Of a stretch of DNA of 64,000 bases, positions 9,129 through 18,872 are shown in pieces. The position numbers and the translations under genes are program-made. Location: contig CAINDG010000013.1 of NCBI GenBank assembly GCA_903847315.1, positions 89,672-153,671 on the forward strand, read 5' to 3'. The notes beneath the pieces are model-generated. The model was given only the letters and a program-made list of their open reading frames with translations, searched no databases and was not told where the DNA came from. The stretch's first letter is position 1. Each line of letters starts with the position of its first letter. This stretch comes from an uncultured Planctomycetota bacterium (GTDB lineage: Bacteria > Planctomycetota > Phycisphaerae > Sedimentisphaerales > UBA12454).

Positions 9129-9162
9129 TGCTTATCTCTTCTAATTTCAAATGGTAAATATC

Positions 9163-10155
9163 TTATTTAGATACCTGACGCGCTTCTCTGACTTGTTTTT
9201 CTATCCAACCATACGTTTTCTCCAAGCCTTCTCGCAAAGGATGTATTGGCCTCCATGCGATCTTTTCATAGATAAGTCTGTTATCAGAGTTTCTTCCTCT
9301 TACGCCCAATGGGCCTTTAATATGTTTTATTCTAAGTTTCTTGCCTGCGATATCCATAATCATTTTGGCAAGTTGATTTATCGACACCATTTCTTCTGAG
9401 CCTATATTAACAGGCCCCAGAAAATCTGAATCCATTAATCTGCGAACCCCATCCAGGCACTCATCTATATAAAGAAATGAGCGTGTCTGTTTACCATCAC
9501 CCCACATTTGGATTTCTCTCCCATTTTCTGTTTCAGCTACCTTTCTGCAAAATGCGGCAGGAGCTTTTTCTTTCCCATTGTTCCATGATCCCTCGGGACC
9601 AAATATGTTGTGAAGCCTTGCAATACGCACCTGTAGGCCATGATTTCTGTAATAAGAAAGATACATTCGCTCGCTGAAGAGCTTTTCCCAGCCATATTCA
9701 CTGTCCGGCTGGGCCGGATAAGCTGAATCCTCCGAACACTTGGGGTTATCCGGGTCTATTTGGTTATACTCTGGGTAAATACAGGCTGAAGATGAATAAA
9801 ACACCTTCTTGACACCCATTGCTCTGCAGATATCAACCATATTTAGATTTATCATCGCCGAGTTGTGCATCACTTCAGAGTCATGCTCGCCGGTAAAAAT
9901 ATAACCTGCTCCCCCCATATCTGCAGCTAACTGATACACTTCATCAAATGGCCTATCAGTTACATTTCTACACACAATAGGGTCACGCAAATCACCGATA
10001 ACAAACTCATCTGCGACTGTTTTGCTAAATTCCGGGTATTTCAGATCCACCCCGCGAACCGAGAACCCTTCATATTTGAGTCTTTTAACAAGGTGGCTGC
10101 CAATAAAGCCGCCTGCGCCGCATACTAACGCCTGTTTCATTCCGAATTTCTCCAA
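9163..10155 (-). CDS. GDP-mannose 3,5-epimerase-like extended SDR enzyme
   Basis: 330 residues. The N-terminal NAD motif is ALVCGAGGFIGSHLVKRL. The stretch QLAADMGGAGYI, the catalytic Ser/Tyr region SSSACIYPEYNQ with YGWEKL, and the later GKEKAPAAFCRK, MWGDGKQTRSF and GPLGVRGRNSDN strongly resemble GDP-mannose 3',5'-epimerase (GME), better known from plants, where it makes GDP-L-galactose and GDP-L-gulose. The start could be M1 or M6 (MKQALVCGAGG). Bacterial relatives occur in polysaccharide loci. The likely role is making an unusual GDP-hexose, and related GDP-sugar epimerase activity is the main alternative. Confidence 0.85.
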   Translation of the reverse strand: MEKFGMKQALVCGAGGFIGSHLVKRLKYEGFSVRGVDLKYPEFSKTVADEFVIGDLRDPIVCRNVTDRPFDEVYQLAADMGGAGYIFTGEHDSEVMHNSAMINLNMVDICRAMGVKKVFYSSSACIYPEYNQIDPDNPKCSEDSAYPAQPDSEYGWEKLFSERMYLSYYRNHGLQVRIARLHNIFGPEGSWNNGKEKAPAAFCRKVAETENGREIQMWGDGKQTRSFLYIDECLDGVRRLMDSDFLGPVNIGSEEMVSINQLAKMIMDIAGKKLRIKHIKGPLGVRGRNSDNRLIYEKIAWRPIHPLREGLEKTYGWIEKQVREARQVSK

Positions 10156-10170
10156 AAAATTGCATTTTAT

Positions 10171-11538
10171 CTATACGATTTGCTCAATCAAATCAAAATA
10201 TTTTTTCGAAATTTTGTCAAGATTGTATTTTTCTTGAATGGCCATTAACGCATTTGTGCCCATCTGCTTTAGCTGAGCATCAGCATTGGAAAGCTGCAAG
10301 ATACTATCTGCCAACACTTTTTTTTCACCAGGTTTGACCACAATACCACAACCTTCCTCTTTTATAATTCTGGCAATCTCTGATTTAGGAGACATTACCG
10401 CTACCAGGGGTACTCCGGCAGCCATTAGACCAAATGCCTTTGAGGGAACCGACAAGCCTTCCTGACCTTCCAGTAAAGAAACAATACCAATTTCTGCCAA
10501 GTTCATTAAATAACCCAGGTCTTGCCTGTCAACATAGGTATGAAACTGACAATTTTGTAAATTATGCTTGGCCGCATATTCCACAGTAGCCTGTTTTTTA
10601 TGCCCTTCACCTACAAATAAAAAGCATATGTCCTTATTATCTTTCAAGATTTCAGCAGCACTAATAATCGTTTCCATATCGTGGAAGCGTCCCATATTGC
10701 CAAAATAGCCAACAACAAACTTATCCTCAAGCCCCCATTTTTTTCTTAAGGGATTTTCTCGCTCCCAAGCAGACCTGATGAGTTTGTCATCGCTCCAGAT
10801 ACTAATACAATGCAGTTTTCCATTTGGGGTTAGATTATGATTTTTCATTTTTTTCATTATAACTTCTTCCATACACCGTCCGATGACAACGATAGCAGAT
10901 GCATGCTTGAAGACAAAAGTGTTAAACTGTTCCCAGAGACGGGATAATAGCCCGTTTTCCTTTAGAACACCCAGCCTGACAGCGGTATCCGGATAAACAT
11001 CAAATACTAAATAAATATAGGGTCCGCTGATTTTCAATAACTTCAGTATGCCGCAGATAACGGCGAGAAAAGGCGGATTTGTTAAAACCAGTATCGGTTT
11101 TTTGTGATGATGGAAAAGTAGATAAAAGAATGTTGATATTGCGAAAGTTATTTGATTTATTACTCTTCCTATTAGATGCAGTTTGGGAAATCTTGTCCCC
11201 CAGACACGTCTTATGCGAATCCCTTTATGCTCGATGCATTTTGCTGCTTTTTTATCTCTGTTTATAACTGTCATCGGGCCGCACACTACTTCTACGTCAA
11301 CACCAAGCCCCACCAACTCCTCGCATAATTCAGTTAATGTTTGTCCGGTCGAAACCAACTCAGGATAAAATAACTGGCATAAAACAAGAAGTTCTGTTTT
11401 AACGTCTGTTTGCTTGTTTTCGGACGACAATAGGTGTGATTCCCTATAGAAATTATTCTGTTCCAATATACATTTTGCGATTTTACTCTGGTACATAGCA
11501 AGAATCTCAGGTGTGCCTTCAGTGGAACCGAGAATCAC
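10171..11538 (-). CDS. GT4-family glycosyltransferase (WcaI/WbuB-like)
   Basis: 455 residues. The start is the GTG at 11538, which overlaps the upstream stop by four bases (GTGA), so translational coupling is likely. About 45 leading residues have no clear family match; the GT-B fold begins at LLVLCQLFYPELVSTGQTLT, like colanic-acid WcaI and WbuB enzymes. The second domain opens with FVVGYFGNMGRFHDMETII, and SVPSKAFGLMAAGVPLVA marks the donor-binding helix. It acts in the cytoplasm adding a sugar to the lipid-linked repeat unit. The long N-terminal extension is odd; a downstream start may also be used. Confidence 0.87.
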   Translation of the reverse strand: MILGSTEGTPEILAMYQSKIAKCILEQNNFYRESHLLSSENKQTDVKTELLVLCQLFYPELVSTGQTLTELCEELVGLGVDVEVVCGPMTVINRDKKAAKCIEHKGIRIRRVWGTRFPKLHLIGRVINQITFAISTFFYLLFHHHKKPILVLTNPPFLAVICGILKLLKISGPYIYLVFDVYPDTAVRLGVLKENGLLSRLWEQFNTFVFKHASAIVVIGRCMEEVIMKKMKNHNLTPNGKLHCISIWSDDKLIRSAWERENPLRKKWGLEDKFVVGYFGNMGRFHDMETIISAAEILKDNKDICFLFVGEGHKKQATVEYAAKHNLQNCQFHTYVDRQDLGYLMNLAEIGIVSLLEGQEGLSVPSKAFGLMAAGVPLVAVMSPKSEIARIIKEEGCGIVVKPGEKKVLADSILQLSNADAQLKQMGTNALMAIQEKYNLDKISKKYFDLIEQIV

Positions 11539-12680
11539 ACTTTGGTAAGAGATTCAAGTAACCAGGCATAGTTCTTTTCCCAGTTTCTCCCAGCAAATAA
11601 ATCAAGATAGGTTTGTCTTGCATTTGCTGATAAACTATCGAAATTATTCATCACGGACTTCATCGCGCCGATGAGTTCATCTACGGAAAAACAGTCTCCG
11701 ACCAGCCAACCGTTTGAACCGTGTTTGATAACCTGTGTAAAACCTGGGGAAGACCGAGCAATTACCGGTGTCCCATTCATAAAAGCAACCGGTACCACAC
11801 CGCTCTGGGTTACCATTGGATGAAGGCAAAGAACGGCAAAACTTTGGGCCATCGCCTGTGATATTTCCTCATCTGAAATCTTACTATGATTGGTAATCCG
11901 CACTTTCGCTTTGGCAGTTGGTGTTAGCCGCCTCACGTACTCGTCAATATTCGAGGCGGTGACTACCTGAAACTGGAAGTCTTCTCCTCGCTCTGCTACG
12001 TAATTGGCAACATTGACCAAAACATCCAGCCGCTTAGAAAAATTGAACCGGCCAACCATCGAAAAATACTTCCGTTTCAGCTCTATTTTGTAAGGACGGT
12101 CCGGAATAAGAAGAGGAGTATGATGAATTCGGCCGTGATATGTTGAGAAATATTTCCGGAAAAGCTCCACGGCCACTGGTGACGGTAAAAGGACATCGGT
12201 ACAATTGGCTACAGTCAGTTTCTGGCTTAACTCAACCATTTCGAACAAGAACTTGCCCTTCCATCCGTAAACTGCTTTATCTGGTTTGGCTGGCTCATGA
12301 AGATAAATAGCTCTGATTCCTTCGGGGCAAAAATATTTAGCCAATCTTACTATCGCAAAATTAACAGGATGAGCATTGTAAAAACACAAGAAAGCCGGTA
12401 GCTCCTTCTTAAATAACCGATAAAAGAAAAACCACTGCCATAGAAAAAACTTTGCTGAATCTACCATCATAGTCAGAATGTTCGACGAACTGGTCATGTA
12501 ATAAGCTTCGCCGGAGGCACCCTCGTGCATCCATCTATAGTTTCTCGAGAGTAGGTACTTCACCGTAAACCCATGTTCCTGAAGTTTGTCTCCCAGCAAA
12601 ACAAATTCCTTATGCAATCCAGCCGCAAATTTAGCACTTATTACATAGGCCGTCCTCTTTTTAGAGTGTCTATTTTCTAT
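11535..12680 (-). CDS. GT4-family glycosyltransferase with no canonical start codon for its N-terminus
   Basis: The ORF track begins at a TTG at 12617, but the frame upstream continues with K-K-R-T-A-Y-V-I-S-A-K-F-A-A-G before HKEFVLLGDKL. That is the expected first beta strand and loop of a GT-B glycosyltransferase, so the true start lies upstream. Between the in-frame stop and 12617 there is no ATG, GTG or TTG; the only near-cognate codon next to the preceding gene's stop is ATA at 12680-12678. The second domain starts at YFSMVGRFNFSKRLDVLVNV and the donor site includes VPVAFMNGTPVIA. Coupled reinitiation at ATA or a sequencing error are both possible. Total length would be about 381 residues. 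Confidence 0.75.
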   Translation of the reverse strand: MENRHSKKRTAYVISAKFAAGLHKEFVLLGDKLQEHGFTVKYLLSRNYRWMHEGASGEAYYMTSSSNILTMMVDSAKFFLWQWFFFYRLFKKELPAFLCFYNAHPVNFAIVRLAKYFCPEGIRAIYLHEPAKPDKAVYGWKGKFLFEMVELSQKLTVANCTDVLLPSPVAVELFRKYFSTYHGRIHHTPLLIPDRPYKIELKRKYFSMVGRFNFSKRLDVLVNVANYVAERGEDFQFQVVTASNIDEYVRRLTPTAKAKVRITNHSKISDEEISQAMAQSFAVLCLHPMVTQSGVVPVAFMNGTPVIARSSPGFTQVIKHGSNGWLVGDCFSVDELIGAMKSVMNNFDSLSANARQTYLDLFAGRNWEKNYAWLLESLTKV

Positions 12681-13564
12681 ATTGTCACCACCGTTTTAAA
12701 CAAGTTTACAAAATAAGCAAAAGTGCATTTGTAAATTTTAGAAGATTTCGCATAAAGCCATATTTGCCATTTTTTGCATTTACGATACTCTCGGAAGTAG
12801 TATGACATACTATCTACAGTAAGCTTAATTTTGTCAATTTGAACAGATGTATTTGACGTCGATGAACAATGATGATCATGCAATACACTCGCCGACGGCA
12901 GGTAGTAAAAGTATAGTTTTTTGTCAAGCAATCTCTCGGCAAGAATATCTTCTTCACCATACAAAAACGTATTTTCGTCGAAACCGCCAATATCCACGAA
13001 CGGCTTTGCTTTCAGCAATACACAGGCCCCTATAGTTCTATAAACCTTCTTTGGCATTGTAATGCATTTCAAAACTTCTTGCCGAAAAGTTCGTAAAACA
13101 AGCCATAATAACGGACACATATATTGCAGTGTCAGAAGCCAAATTTTTGGCCGACAATAGGGGCCTTGCACAAATCCGTTTGGCAACACAACTTTTGGAC
13201 CTAAGGCACCAAGATTCTCTTGTGTTTCTGCAAAATCTATGAGTTGTTCCACTGTTGTAGGGTCGGTCAGGCATATATCGCTATTGAGAACAAGGAAATA
13301 ATCAACCGGCCCTCTTTCATATCGCCACTTGATCGCAAAATTGTTGCCTTGCGCATATCCCAGGTTTTTCCCTGTATTCAAAACACAAACTCTGTCGCTC
13401 CCTCTGAATGTCCTGTCGATAATCCTATGTGATTCATTTGATGAGCCATTGTCAGCAATCACTACATCAAGATTCCTATAGGTCTGATTAAGAACTGATA
13501 AAACAGCCCGCAACGTGGCTGTATACTCCATATAGTTCAAGACAATAACTGAGACTGATTTCAA
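12677..13564 (-). CDS. GT2-family glycosyltransferase (rhamnosyltransferase-like)
   Basis: 295 residues, GT-A fold. VSVIVLNYMEYTATLRAVLSV opens the protein, VVIADNGSSN is the nucleotide-binding strand, and FLVLNSDICL carries the D-x-D-type metal site. The acceptor region includes FLYGEEDILAERL. The arrangement 'N-x-G-Y-A-x-G-N-N' (NLGYAQGNNFA) is typical of dTDP-rhamnosyltransferase-like GT2 proteins, but the donor is not certain. It starts five bases after the polymerase-like gene ends, which supports a common transcript. Confidence 0.87.
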   Translation of the reverse strand: MKSVSVIVLNYMEYTATLRAVLSVLNQTYRNLDVVIADNGSSNESHRIIDRTFRGSDRVCVLNTGKNLGYAQGNNFAIKWRYERGPVDYFLVLNSDICLTDPTTVEQLIDFAETQENLGALGPKVVLPNGFVQGPYCRPKIWLLTLQYMCPLLWLVLRTFRQEVLKCITMPKKVYRTIGACVLLKAKPFVDIGGFDENTFLYGEEDILAERLLDKKLYFYYLPSASVLHDHHCSSTSNTSVQIDKIKLTVDSMSYYFREYRKCKKWQIWLYAKSSKIYKCTFAYFVNLFKTVVTI

Positions 13565-13569
13565 AAGCC

Positions 13570-14874
13570 TTAATACTTTCCTGTATTTCGGGTATCAAGT
13601 AGATTTCGAGACTCAAGAATCCATTTATCATTCAGTTTCATTAACGCGAAAAAGACGAATGCTGCTTTATCCACAAAAAACCAATAATCAACTAGACCTC
13701 CCATTACGAGAACAAGCAACGGACCTATATATGGCGAGCCAGTCTTCATGCCACTCCAAAGACCGCGAACGATAACTATCCATATCACAAAAGCCAAGAA
13801 ACCATATTTGATGAAGCTCTGTAATAGTACGCTATGCGTATGCGAAGGAAAGCCGGCCTCTACCAATCGGCTTTGAACCGCCCAATCACTGCCTACTGGC
13901 TCCCCCCTCAATTCCAAGAGTATACTTGTTCCTACATGCCAAGCGAGTAACCGCTCCAGCAAAGACTGAGGAGGTGACCAAAATGTAATATTAGTTCTCC
14001 ATGCGTGTTCGTATTGCATGAGCACAGACATGTCCGCAATAGGGTCTGTCTGCACAATCTTTTCATTATCCTCGTTATTAAAACGGTTAAACAGTGGTAT
14101 GCCCCGGTACATTCCCTGTGAAACAAGCACGCCAACCACACATATTACTAACATATAAAAAACTAAAGCAAAAATGAGTCGATTTTTTTTACATCTAAGA
14201 ACTATATCAATTAGGATAACTACTCCAGATATGGTACATGCTGCCCGACTACCAGCAATTAAAAGACTTACCATTCCAACACTTCCCATCAGAAATCGCC
14301 ATTTTCCTCTCGCTAAGGATATACCGCCGCACATAAGTACACCAGCCAGATATCCCGTAGATGTCACTTCCAATCCTGGTGCATTCATACGATCATAAAT
14401 GTTACCAAACATATTCTCATTTCTTATTCCACAGGTATATAATATTAAATACGCCACGAATAAAAATGTCAAAGCTCGGAAGAGCATCTTTTCCAAACTG
14501 ATGCGTGATAATGACAGACTAATAAATAAAAAGTACAAAGCACATAGTCTGACAATGAACACGATCTCACATTCCCAGTTTTCTACGTGACCACCCCAAA
14601 CTTGACGCAAACAAACATATGCAATAGAACTTATTGATATTCCTATGTACACGAAGAATGTATAATCGCTTTTATACAACTTGAATCCTCTACGAATCCA
14701 CTGCACACCTGCAATCATTAGCGCACATAACTCCAAAACGCCAAGATATGGAAAAATAGTTCCAAACGTTTTAGCAGTTTCGGGTGGTACAAGTTCAATC
14801 AGACTTACTGTTTTTTGCAATCTAAAAGGCAATAACATGTATAATAAGTAAAACAAATAAAGCAACATAGGCAT
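13570..14874 (-). CDS. O-antigen polymerase/ligase-like membrane protein (Wzy/WaaL type)
   Basis: 434 residues with about ten to twelve membrane segments and a large periplasmic loop between about residues 265 and 350 that contains FPSHTHSVLLQSFIKYGFLA. A His in 'H-x-H/S' followed by 'G' and hydrophobic residues is characteristic of the Wzy_C/O-antigen ligase superfamily. Such proteins join lipid-linked repeat units (polymerase) or attach them to an acceptor (ligase) at the outer face of the inner membrane. Next to a flippase and a Wzz-like protein, a polymerase is the more likely role. Low conservation makes polymerase and ligase hard to separate. Confidence 0.75.
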   Translation of the reverse strand: MPMLLYLFYLLYMLLPFRLQKTVSLIELVPPETAKTFGTIFPYLGVLELCALMIAGVQWIRRGFKLYKSDYTFFVYIGISISSIAYVCLRQVWGGHVENWECEIVFIVRLCALYFLFISLSLSRISLEKMLFRALTFLFVAYLILYTCGIRNENMFGNIYDRMNAPGLEVTSTGYLAGVLMCGGISLARGKWRFLMGSVGMVSLLIAGSRAACTISGVVILIDIVLRCKKNRLIFALVFYMLVICVVGVLVSQGMYRGIPLFNRFNNEDNEKIVQTDPIADMSVLMQYEHAWRTNITFWSPPQSLLERLLAWHVGTSILLELRGEPVGSDWAVQSRLVEAGFPSHTHSVLLQSFIKYGFLAFVIWIVIVRGLWSGMKTGSPYIGPLLVLVMGGLVDYWFFVDKAAFVFFALMKLNDKWILESRNLLDTRNTGKY

Positions 14875-14891
14875 ATTATGCTACCACCTCG

Positions 14892-15926
14892 TCAGTCATC
14901 TTTTGTTATTTCTGCGATCAATTCATCTCCCAGTAACGGCATCAGTGACAACAGATAACTTTCACATATCTGAAAAACCATTCCACACAACATTGTCATT
15001 CTCCCAACCTTTTTAGGAAAACAGCCAAAACAATGTATATGCGTACTGTCAACCCATGTCCATCTCGCATGCCGTGCGGAAGTGAACAGTCTTAGAATAC
15101 GACCCCCGGAGCATTCAACAACGGCTTTCAAGGAGGAAGGAGAAAACAAATACAAATGACGTGGACAGTCAATGTCACGAAAAGACGCTCGAAATAATCG
15201 ATGACCAATCCCGGAGAGGTTGGGTGTAACAATAACTATCCGCCCGCCTGGACGTAACAGCTTAACACATTGTTTCATGAAATCGATTGGTTTTTCAACA
15301 TGCTCAATTACGTGAATGCCAGTGATTGCATCAAACGTATTACGCTCAAATGTATGGGCATCCCAAGTCCCTTCGAACACATTCAATCCAAGTCTATTTC
15401 GAGCACATTCACACGCTTTTGTGTCCGGCTCAAGCCCTGTTACGTCCCATCCTATGTGCCTCATCAGAGCAAGGAACTGTCCAGAGCCACATCCGATGTC
15501 CAAGAGTTTACCGTTTCCGGAACCAAGCCAGCACGTTCTGCCGCGTATGATTTCATGGGCAATACGTGATTTACCAAGAATGCGAATCATAGCCGGATTT
15601 ACGGAAGAATGCGTAACAGACAGTCCAACATCATTGAAAAAAAGGGCCAACTGAATACGTTGGCCTAAAGGCATATTTTTGTTTGTATTACCCGAAACAA
15701 GCTTAAAAGCCCAGTCCTCAGTATTCAGGCGATGTGTATAATACTCGTTATAGAAATTAGATCGCTGACTACCATCCGATGAGGAAAGTCTCCAAGCAAT
15801 ACCACATTGCCGACATATCGCAATGTCCCATTTTCCCTTAACACCACAAAATACATCTATCAAGTTTCTATATAGTATCTCTCCTTTTTTTCTACAAAAC
15901 ATGCAAGTTAACATATTTGAGTCCAT
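14892..15926 (-). CDS. SAM-dependent methyltransferase with N-terminal zinc-ribbon
   Basis: 344 residues. The N-terminus has CMFCRKKG, then about 25 residues later ICRQCGIAW: four cysteines in two C-x2-C knuckles, as in putative zinc-binding sugar methyltransferases. The Rossmann-like methyltransferase domain has LLDIGCGSGQFLALM (motif I, about residue 140) and FDAITGIHVIEHVEKP, with a later LRPGGRIVIVTPN. The family methylates sugars or small molecules in the cytoplasm. It is inside the polysaccharide operon, 17 bases upstream of the polymerase-like gene, so a glycan O-methylation is the natural inference. Confidence 0.85.
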   Translation of the reverse strand: MDSNMLTCMFCRKKGEILYRNLIDVFCGVKGKWDIAICRQCGIAWRLSSSDGSQRSNFYNEYYTHRLNTEDWAFKLVSGNTNKNMPLGQRIQLALFFNDVGLSVTHSSVNPAMIRILGKSRIAHEIIRGRTCWLGSGNGKLLDIGCGSGQFLALMRHIGWDVTGLEPDTKACECARNRLGLNVFEGTWDAHTFERNTFDAITGIHVIEHVEKPIDFMKQCVKLLRPGGRIVIVTPNLSGIGHRLFRASFRDIDCPRHLYLFSPSSLKAVVECSGGRILRLFTSARHARWTWVDSTHIHCFGCFPKKVGRMTMLCGMVFQICESYLLSLMPLLGDELIAEITKDD

Positions 15927-16070
15927 CTTGCCTCTTTAGTTTGAAATCACAATATATCCGAGAGAAATGTTGCAAGACCGTTGTCTCAACGCAGTTCTGA
16001 ATTAAAACAGGTCGGACAAGGCACCTGTCATTACATCAATTGCAAAAACGACAATTGCATCTGCCACTGC

Positions 16071-17396
16071 TTAACCAGACAGACACACCCTTTGCGAAAG
16101 AGTCCTATTCTGCCAGTTCAGATACAGAGTGGAGACTGTTATTGCTGTCAGAACTCCCCAGCAAACTTTCTCTACAGATATACTATGACATATGAGAACT
16201 ATAAACACCACGACAAGTACGTTTACACCCGAAAGAATAACATGAGAGATTGTAGAATACCAAACCATGCCCACTCCCCAAAAAGTATAATAAGCAGGAA
16301 CACCCAGAAGGCTCAAGAAAGTACCTAGCAACATAATCCGAAAAGCCCCCGGCAGAGTCTCCGTAAATTTCCCTCCAAGCCATATTCTAAGAAGTAACGG
16401 TGCAAATATGGCCAATACCCCATAAATCGGAATTCCAAATATTAAAATAAGTTTCATTGCTCGACTGTTTAATTGCGATATTCTATTTTTTGCCTGAATA
16501 GTCATATTAGCGCCGATATTACTGATTTCCGGCATTAAAGCTCGCAGGGCTGTTTCAAATAAGCCTCTGACCTGCATGCTTCCAGTAAAAGCAATCTCAT
16601 AGATTGGAACGGAAGAAACCCCTGTATATCGCGAAAGCATTAATTTGTTGAAAGGACTCAACAGCATACTTATGAGCGAACTGCCGAAAACGGCTCCGCC
16701 AAAATGCAAAAGGCGTTGTCCGCATTGAGCATTCAGATTAGATATATGCAAAATACGAATAGAAATCATTTTTCTAACACAAATTATGCTTACTACCTGA
16801 ATGAATAAGTACGAAACGGCACTCGAAACAATCATGCTTTCAATGCCTCTGCCTGAATACAATAAGACAGTAGCAACTGCAACTGCTATTACTTTACTGG
16901 CGGTTTGGATGTAGTTCGCCAAATCCATTCGGCCAAGACCGGAAAGCATGGCATTAAATACATTGACTATGAAAATATAAATACTCAAGATTCCAATATA
17001 TGGCAATAACCATGCTGCCAGTTTTGCATTTTCAGAACTCAACTTAAACAGGGCTATAATTTGCAGTTTGAATATCAGTACTGTTGCCAGCACAATAATA
17101 CCGCTTAAACATAGCATTGCTAGTGCCGTTGTAATATAACACTGAATCCCCTCCACGTTTTTTCGGCCATATTCCTCTGCTACCAACTTCGTTATCGCAG
17201 GATTTATGCCAAGATCACCTAATTGAGCAAAGGTTAAGACAACCGCCAGAATAAGCCAGACACCATATTTTTCGTAGCCGAGAAAATGCAGATAAATCGG
17301 GTAACCTGCCGCCATAACGGCAATATTTACCACGGTTGTTACCATTCCCGAAGCCATATTAATGCGAAGCTGTGAGGATAATAATTTTTTAATCAT
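16071..17396 (-). CDS. Polysaccharide flippase (Wzx/MATE-like)
   Basis: 441 residues with about twelve to fourteen predicted membrane helices. The N-terminal half has the pattern YPIYLHFLGYEKYGVWLI followed by LGDLGINPAITKLVAEEYGRK, as in the polysaccharide biosynthesis/oligosaccharide flippase family of the MOP superfamily. Wzx proteins move undecaprenyl-linked repeat units from the cytoplasmic to the periplasmic face. It sits between the copolymerase and methyltransferase genes on the same strand, consistent with a Wzx/Wzy-dependent pathway. Confidence 0.88.
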   Translation of the reverse strand: MIKKLLSSQLRINMASGMVTTVVNIAVMAAGYPIYLHFLGYEKYGVWLILAVVLTFAQLGDLGINPAITKLVAEEYGRKNVEGIQCYITTALAMLCLSGIIVLATVLIFKLQIIALFKLSSENAKLAAWLLPYIGILSIYIFIVNVFNAMLSGLGRMDLANYIQTASKVIAVAVATVLLYSGRGIESMIVSSAVSYLFIQVVSIICVRKMISIRILHISNLNAQCGQRLLHFGGAVFGSSLISMLLSPFNKLMLSRYTGVSSVPIYEIAFTGSMQVRGLFETALRALMPEISNIGANMTIQAKNRISQLNSRAMKLILIFGIPIYGVLAIFAPLLLRIWLGGKFTETLPGAFRIMLLGTFLSLLGVPAYYTFWGVGMVWYSTISHVILSGVNVLVVVFIVLICHSISVEKVCWGVLTAITVSTLYLNWQNRTLSQRVCLSG

Positions 17397-17515
17397 AAAT
17401 CAGTCAATTGCTGTCTATACTCCGTCCCCGTCGGTTGCAATTCATCGGCTATTCTCTCTGTATCTTCGCTTATGAGCCAGGGATCTCCTTTTTACGAAAT
17501 CCGTGTACTGTTTTT

Positions 17516-18736
17516 TTAAAAATCTTCCCGTAAGAAGGCTGCAAATATTGATATCACTAATGCCGCCGCAAACACAGTGCCGCTTTTCTTTATCGTTCCC
17601 TTGGCGACAGGGTAAATTTTTGGATTTTCTGTAACAGGTTTACTGGCCGATATTCTGTTCTCTATTTTCTTAATGTAGGAACTCAAATAGTCTTTCAGTT
17701 GCGGTTTTTCATAGCTGGCAGTCAAACCTGTCAAAAACGATTTAAATTGTTCGGTAGAATAATTGCCAGACAGCTTATTGTTCAGTTCAGCGAGAATTCT
17801 ATTATTCAAATCCAGCAACTCTTTATAATATTCGTATTTTTCTTCATTTGTTTTAATGCGTTCTTCCAGTTCAATTCTTTTAAATTCCGCGGCCTGTATC
17901 TGATAACTCAGAGGCAAATATTGACTTTGTTCCCCAACATTAAACTGAAGTATAATATTGTCCTGTTTGTTATCTGAAATTCCGGCATTTACTTTTTTTA
18001 GTTCTGCTAATATTTCATTATTATTTTTCAAAGCAAGTTCCAAACTGAACTTATTGCGTTCAATGTCAGCTAATTTGCCATTATATTCTCTTATGTAAGA
18101 CGATAACTGCTCCTTAGCCATATATAGCAGCATCCCATTTTCAATATTGTCTTGTATCACTGAGGATATCTTGTACATATCTTCTTTCATTTTGCCGGTA
18201 ATTGTTACATTCAGCAACGATGCCTCTATATTTTTGATTCTGTCGATTTGGTCTATGTTTGTAATATTCAGCCTGGAAATATCAAAAAAAGGAGGGACTA
18301 TTTCAAATCCTACAAGTTTCTTTAATTCATCATGGCTGCTGTTCAACTGCTCGGCATATTTTTTAAGCTCGTTTTTCTGAAACTTATCCTTCAGCTTACT
18401 TAAATTCTCTTCGCTATAAAATCTACTAAGTAGTACTTGGTAATTTTTTTCGTTAAGATTCCACTCGCTTATCTTATTTTGTACATCATTTGGGACATCT
18501 ATATCATCTCTGACATCATAAACATAAGTCACTTTATAAGTTCTGGGCCAAAGAAGAAGGATAGTCACGACAAATAATACCGGCAGAACGGTTGCAGAAA
18601 GGATAAAGTATTTCTGTTTCCATAAAACCCTGAAGTAATCTATCAGATTCACTTCATCTTCATAGAGGTTCGTTTCTTCGCAAGTATTTTTATCAGGAGT
18701 TTGTTTGTTTGACTTATCATTTTCCGACCTTACCAT
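17516..18736 (-). CDS. Polysaccharide copolymerase / chain-length determinant (Wzz/GumC-like)
   Basis: 406 residues. A cytoplasmic N-terminus ends in EVNLIDYFRVLWKQKYFILS, then a first membrane segment (ATVLPVLFVVTILLLW), a long periplasmic region rich in coiled-coil character (about residues 75-375) and a second membrane segment (SGTVFAAALVISIFAAF) close to the C-terminus. This is the Wzz/PCP layout, without a fused tyrosine kinase. It sets polymer length together with Wzy. A good ribosome site (AGGAGG, nine bases before ATG 18736) supports the start, and it is probably the first gene of the polysaccharide operon. Confidence 0.87.
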   Translation of the reverse strand: MVRSENDKSNKQTPDKNTCEETNLYEDEVNLIDYFRVLWKQKYFILSATVLPVLFVVTILLLWPRTYKVTYVYDVRDDIDVPNDVQNKISEWNLNEKNYQVLLSRFYSEENLSKLKDKFQKNELKKYAEQLNSSHDELKKLVGFEIVPPFFDISRLNITNIDQIDRIKNIEASLLNVTITGKMKEDMYKISSVIQDNIENGMLLYMAKEQLSSYIREYNGKLADIERNKFSLELALKNNNEILAELKKVNAGISDNKQDNIILQFNVGEQSQYLPLSYQIQAAEFKRIELEERIKTNEEKYEYYKELLDLNNRILAELNNKLSGNYSTEQFKSFLTGLTASYEKPQLKDYLSSYIKKIENRISASKPVTENPKIYPVAKGTIKKSGTVFAAALVISIFAAFLREDF

Positions 18737-18872
18737 AATTATTGACCTCCTGCCGCTTTAGGCTAAAAACACGCTTATACCTATTTACTGCTCGGGAATC
18801 AACTATTTTCTGCAGACGTGGAGAGGATTTTGAAACGGTGAAATATTCATAACTCTTTGTCCTGCAAGAAAC

